Shown: positions 15,702 through 24,845, counted from the first letter of the stretch. The stretch is 35,963 nucleotides of DNA from an uncultured Eubacterium sp. (GCA_937915825.1 CALGGT010000068.1:1-35963), one strand, 5' to 3'. Program-made: numbers and translations. Notes: a model not told the origin generated them from the sequence alone.

Positions 15702-16709
15702 ATGATCAAAGAAGCAATTATTTCCCTGTACCAAAAGAAAGACTTAGAACCGGAAACCATGGCCGCCGTTATGAATGAGATCATGTCCGGTGAGGCAAGT
15801 GATGCTGCCAAGGGCGCATTCTTAACTGCCCTGGCCATGAAAGGTGAGACCATTGAAGAGATCACCGAAGCCGTGAAAGTCATGAGAACCCACTGCGTTC
15901 GGTTTGCTGAAAGTTCCAACCTGTTGGAAATCGTAGGCACCGGCGGGGACCGGGCCAACACCTTTAACATTTCCACTTTGTCTGCCATTGTTTGCGCCGC
16001 TGCCGGACAACCGGTTGCCAAGCACGGCAATCGCGCCGCTTCCAGTCGTTGCGGAACCGCCGATTGCTTCGAAGCTTTAGGCGCCAATTTAAATATGGAG
16101 CCGGATCAGGCCTTTCAGGTTTTACAGGATACCAATATTATTTTCTTATTTGCGCAAAAATATCACCCCGCCATGCGTTTTGTCGGCGGCGTTCGTAAAG
16201 AAATCGGGATCCCTACGATCTTCAATGTATTGGGACCCTTAACCAATCCCGCCGGTTCCGACATCCAGCTGATGGGTGTTTACGCTCCGGAACTGGTAGA
16301 GCCCCTGGCAAAAGTTTTACATAACGTGGGGGTAAAGAGAGCCATGATCGTATATGGCACCGACTGTTTGGATGAAATCTCCTTAAGCGCTCCCACCAAC
16401 GTGGCTGAGTACATTGGTGATTCGTACCGGACCTACACCATCCAGCCGGAGGACTTCGGCCTGACCCGGTGCAAGAAAGAAGACCTGGTCGGCGGCGATC
16501 CCCAGGAGAACGCCAAGATCGCCATGGATATCCTAGAAGGGCAAACCGGTCCCAAACGTGACGTCGTATTGTTAAATGCCGGCGCCGCTCTCTATCTTTC
16601 AGGGCTGGCTACTTCCATTCAAAAAGGCGTGGATTTAGCTGCTCAAACCATTGATTCCGGTGCTGCCAAAAAGAAACTTTTGGAATTTGTAGCCGCCACC
16701 AATGCATGA
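15702..16709 (+). CDS. trpD: Anthranilate phosphoribosyltransferase
   Basis: ATG 15702 is chosen for AAGTGAGG upstream; an in-frame TTG at 15675 overlaps trpG and lacks a ribosome site. The 335-residue product has the glycine-rich GTGGDRANTFNIST loop for PRPP, KHGNRAASSRCGTADCFEALG, and FLFAQKYHPAMRFVGGVRKEIG for anthranilate. It transfers phosphoribose to anthranilate. Length is normal. The stop overlaps an in-frame ATG (16706) of trpC, but the supported trpC start is at 16724. Confidence 0.97.
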   Translation: MIKEAIISLYQKKDLEPETMAAVMNEIMSGEASDAAKGAFLTALAMKGETIEEITEAVKVMRTHCVRFAESSNLLEIVGTGGDRANTFNISTLSAIVCAAAGQPVAKHGNRAASSRCGTADCFEALGANLNMEPDQAFQVLQDTNIIFLFAQKYHPAMRFVGGVRKEIGIPTIFNVLGPLTNPAGSDIQLMGVYAPELVEPLAKVLHNVGVKRAMIVYGTDCLDEISLSAPTNVAEYIGDSYRTYTIQPEDFGLTRCKKEDLVGGDPQENAKIAMDILEGQTGPKRDVVLLNAGAALYLSGLATSIQKGVDLAAQTIDSGAAKKKLLEFVAATNA

Positions 16710-16723
16710 AGAAAGGATTCAAT

Positions 16724-17524
16724 ATGACGATTTTAGACACCCTGGCCGACTTAGCCAAACAACGGGTTGCCCAGGCCAAACAATCCCTCCCCACAGAAAC
16801 CCTACGGGATAAAGCCTACACGCTTTATGAAACATCCGGCTCCCAAAGGGATTTTCCGTTTGAGAAAGCTTTAAAGAGCCCCGGTCTCTCCCTGATCTGC
16901 GAGGTCAAGAAAGCCAGTCCTTCCAAGGGCGTGATCGCCAATCATTTCCCTTATGTAGACATTGCCAGAGAATACCACGCCGGCGGCGCGGACTGCATCT
17001 CCGTTTTAACGGAACCTGCCTATTTTATGGGAAACCTCTCCTATCTGACGGAGATCCACCAGGAAGTTCCCACTCCCTTGCTGCGAAAGGATTTTACCGT
17101 AGATCCCTATATGATCTACGAAGCCAAGATCAGCGGTGCTTCCGCTATTCTGTTGATCGCCGCTATTCTAAAGGACGACGAATTAAGGGAAATGGCCCGG
17201 ATCGCGGAGTCCCTTGGTTTATCCGTACTTTTCGAAGCCCATGATCCGGACGAGATCCAACGCTGCCTGGCAGCGGGCGCCCGGATCTTAGGAGTAAACA
17301 ACCGGAATTTAAAGGACTTCACGGTCAATCCGGAAAACAGTATTTCCATGCGGTCTTATATTCCGGACTCCGTTACGTTTGTGGCAGAATCCGGCGTAAC
17401 CGGTTTAGAGGATTTAAAACGTTTGCAGGAACATGATGTAGACGCGGTTTTGGTTGGAGAAGCCCTTATGCGTCAGGAAAATCCATGTGAGGTTTTGGAT
17501 TATTGGAAACAACAATTGTCATAA
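16724..17524 (+). CDS. trpC: Indole-3-glycerol-phosphate synthase
   Basis: ATG 16724 has GAAAGGA upstream. The 266-residue barrel shows LICEVKKASPSKGVI (catalytic Lys), DCISVLTEPAYFMG, LLRKDFTVDPYMIYEA, LFEAHDPDEI, LGVNNRNLKDF and VAESGV. It closes the indole ring from carboxyphenylaminodeoxyribulose phosphate. It is a single-domain enzyme, not a TrpC-TrpF fusion, and the next gene is trpB. The phosphoribosylanthranilate isomerase step (trpF) is thus not encoded where it normally lies in clostridial operons. Confidence 0.97.
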   Translation: MTILDTLADLAKQRVAQAKQSLPTETLRDKAYTLYETSGSQRDFPFEKALKSPGLSLICEVKKASPSKGVIANHFPYVDIAREYHAGGADCISVLTEPAYFMGNLSYLTEIHQEVPTPLLRKDFTVDPYMIYEAKISGASAILLIAAILKDDELREMARIAESLGLSVLFEAHDPDEIQRCLAAGARILGVNNRNLKDFTVNPENSISMRSYIPDSVTFVAESGVTGLEDLKRLQEHDVDAVLVGEALMRQENPCEVLDYWKQQLS

Positions 17525-17573
17525 CGGGATTTGTCTTAGAGATACTTGTTAGAGAGATCAAAGGAGGAACAAC

Positions 17574-18758
17574 ATGAGTAAAGGAAGATTTGGAATTCAC
17601 GGAGGTCAATACATTCCGGAAACTCTTATGAATGAAATTCATAAACTGGAAGAGGCCTACGAATTCTACAAAAAAGATCCCACGTTCCAACAGGAGCTGC
17701 AGGCTCTGTATCACGAATATGCCGGCCGTCCCTCTCTGCTTTATTACGCGGAACGGATGACGAAGGATCTAGGTGGAGCCAAGATTTATCTAAAACGGGA
17801 AGACCTGAATCACACCGGTTCCCATAAGATCAACAACTGTTTGGGTCAGGCACTGTTAGCTAAGAAAATGGGCAAGACCCGTATCATCGCTGAAACCGGT
17901 GCCGGACAACATGGGGTGGCTACGGCTACGGTAGCCGCCATGTTAGATATGGAATGTGAGATTTTCATGGGAAAATTAGATACGGAACGTCAGGCTTTAA
18001 ATGTATACCGTATGGAATTATTAGGTGCCAAGGTTCATCCGGTGGAATCCGGAACCGCCACCTTAAAGGATGCTGTAAACGAATGTATGAGAGAATGGAC
18101 TACACGTGTAGACGATACATTGTACGTCTTAGGTTCCGTAATGGGCCCGCACCCCTTCCCCACCATTGTTAGAGACTTCCAAAGTGTGATCGGCAAGGAA
18201 GCCAAGGCTCAGATCCTGGAGAAGGAAGGTCGTCTTCCGGACGTAGTGATGGCCTGTGTCGGCGGCGGCAGCAATGCCATGGGGCTTTTCTATGACTTCA
18301 TCGAAGAGAAAGACGTAGCATTGATCGGCTGCGAAGCTGCCGGCCATGGCGTGGATACCAACAAAACCGCCGCTACCATGGCCGTAGGTTCCCTGGGGGT
18401 ATTTCACGGTATGAAGTCCTACTTCTGCCAGGACGAATTCGGTCAGATCGCTCCGGTGTATTCGATCTCTGCCGGCTTGGATTATCCCGGCATCGGCCCG
18501 GAACACGCCAATCTGAAGGATACCGGAAGAGCTACCTATGTCCCCGTTACCGACGAGGAAGCCGTTCAGGCCTTTGAATACATTGCTAAAACCGAGGGGA
18601 TCATTGCCGCCATCGAAAGTTCACATGCGGTTGCTCATTTAATGAAGATCGCACCAACCATGTCCAAAGATCAGATCATTATCTGCAACCTTTCCGGACG
18701 TGGCGATAAAGACGTGGCCGCTATTGCAAGATACAGGGGGATTGATATTCATGAGTAG
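17574..18758 (+). CDS. trpB: Tryptophan synthase beta chain
   Basis: ATG 17574 has AAAGGAGG upstream. The 394-residue product starts with GRFGIHGGQYIPETLMNEI and has the PLP lysine in HTGSHKINN (Lys85), the activator text AETGAGQHGVATAT and the PLP-phosphate loop CVGGGSNAMG. It condenses indole with serine. This is the standard TrpB1 type that partners TrpA, whose gene overlaps the trpB stop by 8 bases. Confidence 0.98.
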   Translation: MSKGRFGIHGGQYIPETLMNEIHKLEEAYEFYKKDPTFQQELQALYHEYAGRPSLLYYAERMTKDLGGAKIYLKREDLNHTGSHKINNCLGQALLAKKMGKTRIIAETGAGQHGVATATVAAMLDMECEIFMGKLDTERQALNVYRMELLGAKVHPVESGTATLKDAVNECMREWTTRVDDTLYVLGSVMGPHPFPTIVRDFQSVIGKEAKAQILEKEGRLPDVVMACVGGGSNAMGLFYDFIEEKDVALIGCEAAGHGVDTNKTAATMAVGSLGVFHGMKSYFCQDEFGQIAPVYSISAGLDYPGIGPEHANLKDTGRATYVPVTDEEAVQAFEYIAKTEGIIAAIESSHAVAHLMKIAPTMSKDQIIICNLSGRGDKDVAAIARYRGIDIHE

Positions 18759-19524
18759 AATTAAAGAAGCCCTACAGGGGAAAAAGTCATTGATCGGGTT
18801 TTTAACCGCCGGAGACCCTTCCGCGGAGAAAACCAAGGAATACGTATTGGAAATGGTCCGGGCCGGAGCATCCCTGGTGGAATTGGGAATCCCCTTCTCG
18901 GATCCCATCGCGGAAGGCTCTGTGATCCAGGAAGCCAATGTTCGAGCTTTGTCCGAGGGGATCACCACCGACCAAATCTTTGATCTAGTCGCAGACATAC
19001 GAAAGGAAACAGAGATTCCACTGGTGTTCCTTTGTTATTTAAATACAGTTTTTAAATATGGTTACGATAAATTCTGTAAAAGATGTAAGGAAGTGGGAAT
19101 CGATGGAATGATCATTCCCGATCTTCCCTACGAAGAAAAGGGAGAATTGCTTCCCTTTACCAGGGAAAATGACCTGGATCTGATTACCATGATCGCGCCG
19201 ACCAGCGCCGATCGAATTCGGGAATTAGCCAAAGATGCCACCGGATTTATCTATGTGGTTTCTTCCATGGGCGTCACCGGTGTACGCAATGAGATCACAA
19301 CCGACCTTTCCTCCATCGTAAAGGAGATCAAAACCGTCACCGATGTTCCAGCTTGTATCGGTTTCGGCATCAGCAAACCGGAGCAGGTCGCTCAATACAC
19401 CGAGATTGCCGATGGCGCCATTGTAGGCAGCGCCATTGTAAAGCTCATTGCCCAACATTCCCATGAGGCAGCCGCCCCTCTTTATGATTATGTAAAGAGT
19501 TTGGCCGATGCCGTTACCAATTAA
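18751..19524 (+). CDS. trpA: Tryptophan synthase alpha chain
   Basis: ATG 18751 overlaps trpB; a longer in-frame start at 18700 lies within trpB and lacks a ribosome site. The 257-residue barrel has LIGFLTAGDPS, then LVELGIPFSDPIAEG (Glu44 matches the catalytic Glu49 of E. coli; Glu55 stands at the Asp60 position), FLCYLNTVFKYGYDKF, IIPDLPYEE, YVVSSMGVTG and CIGFGISKPEQV. It cleaves indole-3-glycerol phosphate to indole. Last gene of the operon; a terminator follows. Confidence 0.97.
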   Translation: MSRIKEALQGKKSLIGFLTAGDPSAEKTKEYVLEMVRAGASLVELGIPFSDPIAEGSVIQEANVRALSEGITTDQIFDLVADIRKETEIPLVFLCYLNTVFKYGYDKFCKRCKEVGIDGMIIPDLPYEEKGELLPFTRENDLDLITMIAPTSADRIRELAKDATGFIYVVSSMGVTGVRNEITTDLSSIVKEIKTVTDVPACIGFGISKPEQVAQYTEIADGAIVGSAIVKLIAQHSHEAAAPLYDYVKSLADAVTN

Positions 19525-19556
19525 TGCGCTAATACTTATTGTCTGATAATTTGCAA

Positions 19557-19597
19557 ACCGACCGCCAGGTTCTCTCCCCGGCGGTCGGTCTCCTTTT
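19557..19597 (+). terminator. trp operon terminator
   Basis: ACCGACCGCC (19557-19566) pairs perfectly with GGCGGTCGGT (19580-19589) across a 13-base loop, followed by CTCCTTTT. It is about 30 bases after the trpA stop. Confidence 0.9.
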
Positions 19598-19660
19598 ATT
19601 GATCTTACAACATTTCTTATATCTCATTCTTCCATCCTCAAACTCCGATGGTTCTTGGTT

Positions 19661-20695
19661 TCATTTGCTGCAGCAGGAGGCATGGGGGCGGTATCCCGCT
19701 TTTTCAGCTTCCTTAACCGTCTTAAAATACATGCGGTTTTTCTCATCCGGCAGCATGGTACAGCGTTTGGAATGGTATACACGGCTGTTGACATTTCCAA
19801 TGTATGTTCCTTGAAAGGTAAGTGTCCCCTTTACAAATTGATACGTTAGTTTCGTTCCATTGGTGGTAAAAACAATGGTTCCTTTTTCGTCGGTCCGAAA
19901 AATATTCTTGGTAAAATATCCCAGTCGCTTTAATACCGTTGCCTTGGGATGACCGTAGGAATTATTCTCTCCTACGGAGATCACCGCGTATTTCGCACGA
20001 ACCGTATGTAAGAACATCACGCCGCTTGCTGTATCGGACCCGTGATGCGCCACCAGTAAAACATGGGCCGCCAGTTGTTTCTTCGAATAACGTTCCAACA
20101 AAATATTTTCTATTTTGGCATCCACATCCCCGGTTAGTAAGAACACCCGTTTCTTTCTTTGCACGCGAAGTACCAGACTATTCTCATTGCTTTCCTCATA
20201 ATTCTGATTGGGCGATAAGACGGTTATTTTCAATCCCTTCGGCGTAGGAATCTGATCTCCGGCTATTTTTTTTAAGGTTTTTACATGGTACTTTTTCAGG
20301 TTTTTTTCCAGTTCCGCGATGGTGCTGTTCTCCTTTACTTCCTGATACCCGGCACGCACCACCTTCTTCACGGAAAAATCCCGGATCACTCTCGCGGCGC
20401 TCCCCATGTGATCCGAGTCGTTATGGGATAAAAACAAGAGATGGATCTTCGTAATGTTCCGGGAATTTAAATACAAGCGAAGTTTCTCATACTCCGATTC
20501 TTTTCCGCAATCGTAAAGATAATTCTTTTTTTTGTAACGAATGAGCGTGGCATTCCCCTGCCCCACATCGATATAATGCACCGAAAGTTTTGGGGCCGCT
20601 TTCACCTTCTCCGGTGGATTCCATAAAAAAAACAGCACCGAAAGAAAAAACAAATTAAAAAACAAACATCTTTTTCCATAAGTTCTTTCTTTCAT
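19661..20695 (-). CDS. Secreted ComEC/Rec2-like metallo-beta-lactamase-fold protein with Ada-like Cys tail
   Basis: The 344-residue protein opens with a signal peptide or single membrane anchor (KRCLFFNLFFLSVLFFLW). A metallo-beta-lactamase domain follows: VHYIDVGQGNATLI, the metal motif FLSHNDSDHMG (H-x-D-x-D-H), LLTGDVD and VLLVAHHGSD, ending near residue 285. This matches the stand-alone form of the ComEC C-terminal nuclease domain; family members cut nucleic acids. Residues about 295-344 form a separate module, YIGNVNSRVYHSKRC, then YFKTVKEAEKAGYRPHASCC, the Ada-type Cys-rich metal-binding pattern often found as a tail on secreted clostridial nucleases. It is convergent to the trp operon. 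Inference: extracytoplasmic DNA processing. Confidence 0.88.
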   Translation of the reverse strand: MKERTYGKRCLFFNLFFLSVLFFLWNPPEKVKAAPKLSVHYIDVGQGNATLIRYKKKNYLYDCGKESEYEKLRLYLNSRNITKIHLLFLSHNDSDHMGSAARVIRDFSVKKVVRAGYQEVKENSTIAELEKNLKKYHVKTLKKIAGDQIPTPKGLKITVLSPNQNYEESNENSLVLRVQRKKRVFLLTGDVDAKIENILLERYSKKQLAAHVLLVAHHGSDTASGVMFLHTVRAKYAVISVGENNSYGHPKATVLKRLGYFTKNIFRTDEKGTIVFTTNGTKLTYQFVKGTLTFQGTYIGNVNSRVYHSKRCTMLPDEKNRMYFKTVKEAEKAGYRPHASCCSK

Positions 20696-20743
20696 ATGCT
20701 GTCTTCCTTTTTCTTTTGCAACGTCGCTTCGATGGACGATTTT

Positions 20744-21343
20744 TTACAATGCTTTTACGATCGCATCGTATAGATCCTCATACGCTTCAAACGCAGGATA
20801 CTGAGGATAATCTTTCTTGATCTGCTCCGTGCTTCGGAATAAGAATCCTGCTTTACTTGCTTGGATCATTCCCAGATCATTAAAGCTGTCGCCGCTGGCA
20901 ATGGTATCATAGCCAATGCTTTGTAATGCTTTTACGGTTGTTAATTTGGATTGTTCAATTCGCATTTTATATCCGGTAATCTCTCCATCCTCTGCCACTT
21001 CCAAACTGTTGCAGAAAATCGTCGGCCATCCCAATTTCTTCATCAAAGGCGATGCAAATTGTGTAAAGGTATCGCTGATAATGATCACTTGTGTTTTCTC
21101 ACGTAAACGATCTAAAAATTCTTTGGCTCCGGGTAAGGGATCAATGGTTGCAATGGTATCCTGGATTTCTTTTAATCCTAAACCATGCTCCTTTAAAATT
21201 TTAATCCGGCCCTTCATTAATATATCATAATCCGGTTCATCTCTGGTTGTTTTTTTTAGTTCTTCAATTCCGGTTGCCTCCGCAAAAGCAATCCAGATCT
21301 CAGGTACCAGAACACCTTCTAAATCTAAGCAAACAATATTCAT
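20744..21343 (-). CDS. thrH: ThrH-like HAD phosphoserine phosphatase
   Basis: The start at 21343 is supported by GGAGG upstream on the minus strand; a longer ATG at 21370 is not. The 199-residue product has HAD motif I as CLDLEGVLVPE (Glu in place of the usual second Asp, with Asp as nucleophile), motif II IIISDTF, a Lys near KMRIEQSK and motif IV SGDSFNDLGM. The Glu variant and length match ThrH, a bifunctional phosphoserine phosphatase/homoserine phosphotransferase first described in Pseudomonas. It probably acts in serine synthesis. It lies 48 bases from the secreted nuclease gene on the same strand and may be co-transcribed with it. Confidence 0.88.
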   Translation of the reverse strand: MNIVCLDLEGVLVPEIWIAFAEATGIEELKKTTRDEPDYDILMKGRIKILKEHGLGLKEIQDTIATIDPLPGAKEFLDRLREKTQVIIISDTFTQFASPLMKKLGWPTIFCNSLEVAEDGEITGYKMRIEQSKLTTVKALQSIGYDTIASGDSFNDLGMIQASKAGFLFRSTEQIKKDYPQYPAFEAYEDLYDAIVKAL

Positions 21344-21531
21344 TTTTTCATCCTCCACATTTTTACTCATTTTTTTGCCAAAATTTTTACTGAATTTTTT
21401 TCTGATAATTTCACGGAAATGATCCCTGAAATATCACCAAATTTTGTTTTAGTATAACATACATTTAAAAAAAAGAAAATGCTTAATTTATAATTCATTT
21501 TTATTTTTTATTATTTTTTTTAAAAAAAAGC

Positions 21532-21560
21532 TTGCAAATTCTTTTATTCTATTTTATATT
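21532..21560 (+). promoter_or_regulatory. Promoter of the DUF6465 gene
   Basis: TTGCAA (21532-21537) and TATATT (21555-21560) with a 17-base spacer lie in a very AT-rich stretch (about 21440-21590) between divergent genes. This tract holds no gene. Oligo-T and oligo-A runs suggest curved DNA. Confidence 0.6.
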
Positions 21561-21604
21561 ATATTCAAAGGTAACTATTATTTATTTTATAAGGAGAGTG
21601 TGTC

Positions 21605-22048
21605 ATGACAGAAACAAACACAAAAGCAACTGCTAAAAAAGAGGATGCTGTAATTGCTAAGAAAGCTCCGGCTACTAAGACTGCTGTTAAGAGTGCTCCG
21701 GCGAAAGCAACCGCTGCTAAGAAAGCTCCGGCCAAAGCAACCGCTGCTAAGAAGACGACAGCTAAGAAGGCAACAACAGCTAAAAAAGCTCCGGCTAAGA
21801 CTACTGCTGCTCCCAAGAAGAGAAAGACTGCTAAGAAAAAAGTAGAGCAGATTCAAGAAACTTTCTTTGAGATCAACGGCCAACAATATATGGCTGAGGA
21901 TGTAGCGGCACGTGTGAAAGAAGCATACAAGAATGCCGGACATCGTATTGGTGCTATTAAGACTCTTCGTATCTATGTAAATGTAGACGAGAATCGTGCT
22001 TACTATGTAATCAATGATAAGCCGGAAGATCTCTACATTGAATTATAA
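21605..22048 (+). CDS. DUF6465 protein with histone-H1-like Lys/Ala repeat tail
   Basis: ATG 21605 has AAGGAGAG upstream. Residues 1-75 of 147 are an H1-like tract of AKKAPAKATA-type repeats, extremely basic and low in complexity. Residues about 80-147 match DUF6465: ETFFEINGQQYMAEDVAARV, then IKTLRIYVNVDENRAYYVIN. The domain is common in Lachnospiraceae and has no assigned function. An H1-like tail with PAKK spacing is typical of bacterial nucleoid proteins such as Hc1 or AlgP. Inference: DNA compaction or nucleoid binding, with the folded domain as partner or dimer module. It is monocistronic and AT-flanked. Confidence 0.85.
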   Translation: MTETNTKATAKKEDAVIAKKAPATKTAVKSAPAKATAAKKAPAKATAAKKTTAKKATTAKKAPAKTTAAPKKRKTAKKKVEQIQETFFEINGQQYMAEDVAARVKEAYKNAGHRIGAIKTLRIYVNVDENRAYYVINDKPEDLYIEL

Positions 22049-22155
22049 TTCATCTTTGAATGAATTATTTATGTTTTACAACATAGTGTGAAAGAGGATT
22101 AATGGGAAAGATTATCTTGACAATTCCATACATATGGTAGATTACATCAAGAAGC

Positions 22156-22191
22156 AACGGTGCTGATTATTAGATCAGCGCCGTTTTTTTT
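22156..22191 (+). terminator. Rho-independent terminator after the DUF6465 gene
   Basis: AACGGTGCTGAT (22156-22167) pairs with ATCAGCGCCGTT (22173-22184; one mispair) and runs into eight T residues. It lies 108 bases after the DUF6465 stop and 50 before the next gene. Confidence 0.9.
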
Positions 22192-22240
22192 ACATGAACC
22201 AGTGACAACCGTCCGTTGCACTTTGTAAGGAGGAATTTAT

Positions 22241-24826
22241 ATGGCGGCCTTTGATAAAATATACTCCGGTATCCCTGAGATGGACACAGCATTGGACTAC
22301 ATTCGATTGGGCGACAATGTTGTGTGGCGGGTTTCCGATTTATGGGAGTTTAAACTTTTTATGGATCCTTATATTGCTCAGGCAAAAAAAGACAAACGAA
22401 ATATTATCTATTTTCGGTTTGCAAGTCACGAACCCCTGGTCGACCCATGCCCGGAAGTAAAAACCATTAAGGTTCCTCTCTCCCATCTTTTTGAAACCTT
22501 CACCTTAGATATTCATACCATTATCGAACGGGAAGGGCGGGATGCGTTCTATGTCTTTGATTGTCTTTCCGAATTACAGACGGCCTGGGCTACCGACTTA
22601 ATGATGGGAAATTTTTTCCGGGTTACCTGTCCGTTTCTTTTTATCCTGGATACCGTTGCTTTCTTCCCTATTATCCGGGGAAAACACTCGGTCCATTCCA
22701 TTAACAAGATTCTAAGCACCACCCAATTGTTTTTTGATGTATACTCCAGCGGCAAAAACATTTATGTTCGACCGGAGAAAGTTTGGAATCGTAATTCGGA
22801 TACCATGTTCCTCCCCCACACCTACCATCCGGATACCGGGGAATTTCGCCCGATCCTGGACGGGGTTAACGCCAGCCGATTCTATCAGGTCCTGGGAAAT
22901 ACCCAGCGTTCCGCCAACGAACAATTCTCCGACTCATGGGATCGTTTCTTTAACCGGGTAAAGATGCAGCACGAAAATGGAGATGACATAACCGATGCTT
23001 GTTCTTATATGTGCAACATTATCATGACCCGAGATCCTCAAATGCGGGAGATGGTAAAGAAACATTTTACACCGGAGGATTATTTTGCTGTCAGAGATCA
23101 TATGATCGGTACCGGGATGATCGGCGGAAAATCCTGTGGCATGCTCTTAGCCCGTGCCATTATTCGGAATCAACAACCGGATATTAACGATGTATTGGAA
23201 CCCCACGATTCTTTCTACATGGGGTCGGATCTATATTACACCTACATTGTGGATAATGATTTCTGGGACATCCGTGTCAAACAGCACACCGAGGATGGAT
23301 ACTTTTCGCTAGCGGAAACCTTTGCAAAGAAAATAAAGAACGGAACATTTTCCGAGGATATGAGAGAACAATTTCTACGGATCATCGAATACTACGGACA
23401 TGATCCCTATATTGTCCGTTCCAGCAGTATTCTGGAAGATGGCTTTGGAAATGCTTTTGCCGGCAAATATGAGTCGGTTTTCTGTGCCAATCGCGGTTCC
23501 CTGGATGAACGTCTCCAGGAATTTGAAAATGCGGTTAAAACTGTTTATGCCAGCACCATGGGGTTATCGGCTCTGGATTACAGAAAACGCAGGGGGCTGG
23601 ACAAAATGGATGAACAAATGGCTCTGCTGATCCAGCGGGTTTCCGGCTCCTATTATGGTTCTTACTATATGCCGTGTGCAGCCGGTGTCGGGTATTCTTA
23701 CAGTCCGTACCGGATTATGAAGGAATCCGACCCTACATCCGGAATGTTACGTTTGGTGATGGGACTCGGGACGTCTGCGGTGGATCGAACCGAAGGGTCC
23801 TATCCCAGGATCGTGAATCTGGACATGCCGGAAAAATCCCTTTACTCCTCATCCGCGGATAAACACCGGTTTTCTCAGGGAAAAATTGAAGTGATCGATA
23901 CGGTTTCTCTTCAGCTTGAGCAACTTCCCTTTGAGAAAATTGAACCGGTGATTCCCGGTTTTTTGGACAAACTTTTATTGGAACACGACTTCGAGGCGGA
24001 ACGCCGATTGCGGGAAATGGGTCGTGACCGACCGGTAAAATTTGTTTCCTGCAAAGGCCTGGTCGCCAACCAAACCTTGATGAAGCAGATGCAAACCATG
24101 CTAAAAACCATTCAAACCGAATACAATTATCCGGTGGATACGGAGTTTACCATTAATATTTCCGACAATGGGGATTACTCCATTGATCTTTTGCAGTGCC
24201 GTCCCCTCCAGGTTTATAAGGCCACCTCCAAAACCTTTATTCCAACGGATATCTCTCAGGAACACATTTTCCTTCATAGCGTCGGCACATCCATGGGACT
24301 TTCCAAGTCCTCCACCCTGGATCTGATCGTATATGTAGATCCAGTAAAATACTACGAGATGCCTTACAACGACAAAAAATCCGTGGCTGATTTGATCGGT
24401 GAGATCAACTGGTTCTACCGGGACCAAAATAAGAAGATGATGTTGATCGTTCCGGGACGCGTGGGAACCTCCTCCCCGGAGTTAGGGGTTCCTACTGTAT
24501 TTTCGGACATTAGTGAATTCTCCGTTATCTGTGAGGTGGAAGAATCCACCGTCGGATATAATCCCGAGCTTTCCTATGGAAGTCATATTTTCCAGGATCT
24601 CGTAGAAGCAGAGATTTTCTATACCGCCGTATTTACATCCACCTTTCATAAGGATAAGGTTCAAACCTACGCTCCTGAGAAATTAAAAAAACTGGAACGG
24701 ATTACCGATTCATTTAAGGATGGTCAGAGACTAAGAGACATTGTTCAGGTTTATCAGGCCAAAGAGGGACAATGCCACCTCTACCACAACATTGAAAATG
24801 AAGAATTACTAATATCTGTTTTATAA
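22241..24826 (+). CDS. PEP/pyruvate-binding (PPDK_N) protein with KaiC-like N-terminal domain
   Basis: ATG 22241 has AAGGAGG upstream. The 861-residue protein has three parts. Residues 1 to about 230 look like a KaiC/RadA-type core (SGIPEMDTALDYIRLGDNVV, DAFYVFDCLSELQTAW, LFILDTVAFF), but the Walker A P-loop is replaced by RLGDNVVWRVSDLW. Residues about 280-660 are a PPDK_N/ATP-grasp domain with GGKSCGMLLAR, YIVRSSSILEDGFGNAFAGK and LLQCRPLQV. Residues about 660-861 match the C-terminal region of PEP-synthase-like proteins (PGRVGTSSPELGVPTVFSDI, YGSHIFQDLVEAEIFY). There is no phosphohistidine swivel or PEP barrel, so it is not a complete PEP synthase. Reaction and substrate are unknown. It is probably monocistronic. 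Confidence 0.8.
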   Translation: MAAFDKIYSGIPEMDTALDYIRLGDNVVWRVSDLWEFKLFMDPYIAQAKKDKRNIIYFRFASHEPLVDPCPEVKTIKVPLSHLFETFTLDIHTIIEREGRDAFYVFDCLSELQTAWATDLMMGNFFRVTCPFLFILDTVAFFPIIRGKHSVHSINKILSTTQLFFDVYSSGKNIYVRPEKVWNRNSDTMFLPHTYHPDTGEFRPILDGVNASRFYQVLGNTQRSANEQFSDSWDRFFNRVKMQHENGDDITDACSYMCNIIMTRDPQMREMVKKHFTPEDYFAVRDHMIGTGMIGGKSCGMLLARAIIRNQQPDINDVLEPHDSFYMGSDLYYTYIVDNDFWDIRVKQHTEDGYFSLAETFAKKIKNGTFSEDMREQFLRIIEYYGHDPYIVRSSSILEDGFGNAFAGKYESVFCANRGSLDERLQEFENAVKTVYASTMGLSALDYRKRRGLDKMDEQMALLIQRVSGSYYGSYYMPCAAGVGYSYSPYRIMKESDPTSGMLRLVMGLGTSAVDRTEGSYPRIVNLDMPEKSLYSSSADKHRFSQGKIEVIDTVSLQLEQLPFEKIEPVIPGFLDKLLLEHDFEAERRLREMGRDRPVKFVSCKGLVANQTLMKQMQTMLKTIQTEYNYPVDTEFTINISDNGDYSIDLLQCRPLQVYKATSKTFIPTDISQEHIFLHSVGTSMGLSKSSTLDLIVYVDPVKYYEMPYNDKKSVADLIGEINWFYRDQNKKMMLIVPGRVGTSSPELGVPTVFSDISEFSVICEVEESTVGYNPELSYGSHIFQDLVEAEIFYTAVFTSTFHKDKVQTYAPEKLKKLERITDSFKDGQRLRDIVQVYQAKEGQCHLYHNIENEELLISVL

Positions 24827-24845
24827 ATCTCTCTTACTTTTAGAA

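Noticed and set aside
22117..22191. TTGACA at 22117 with the following hairpin as a transcription attenuator of the PPDK_N gene
   Set aside because: The possible -10 is weak with a 15-base spacer, and no alternative antiterminator is visible; the hairpin is simpler as the DUF6465 terminator.
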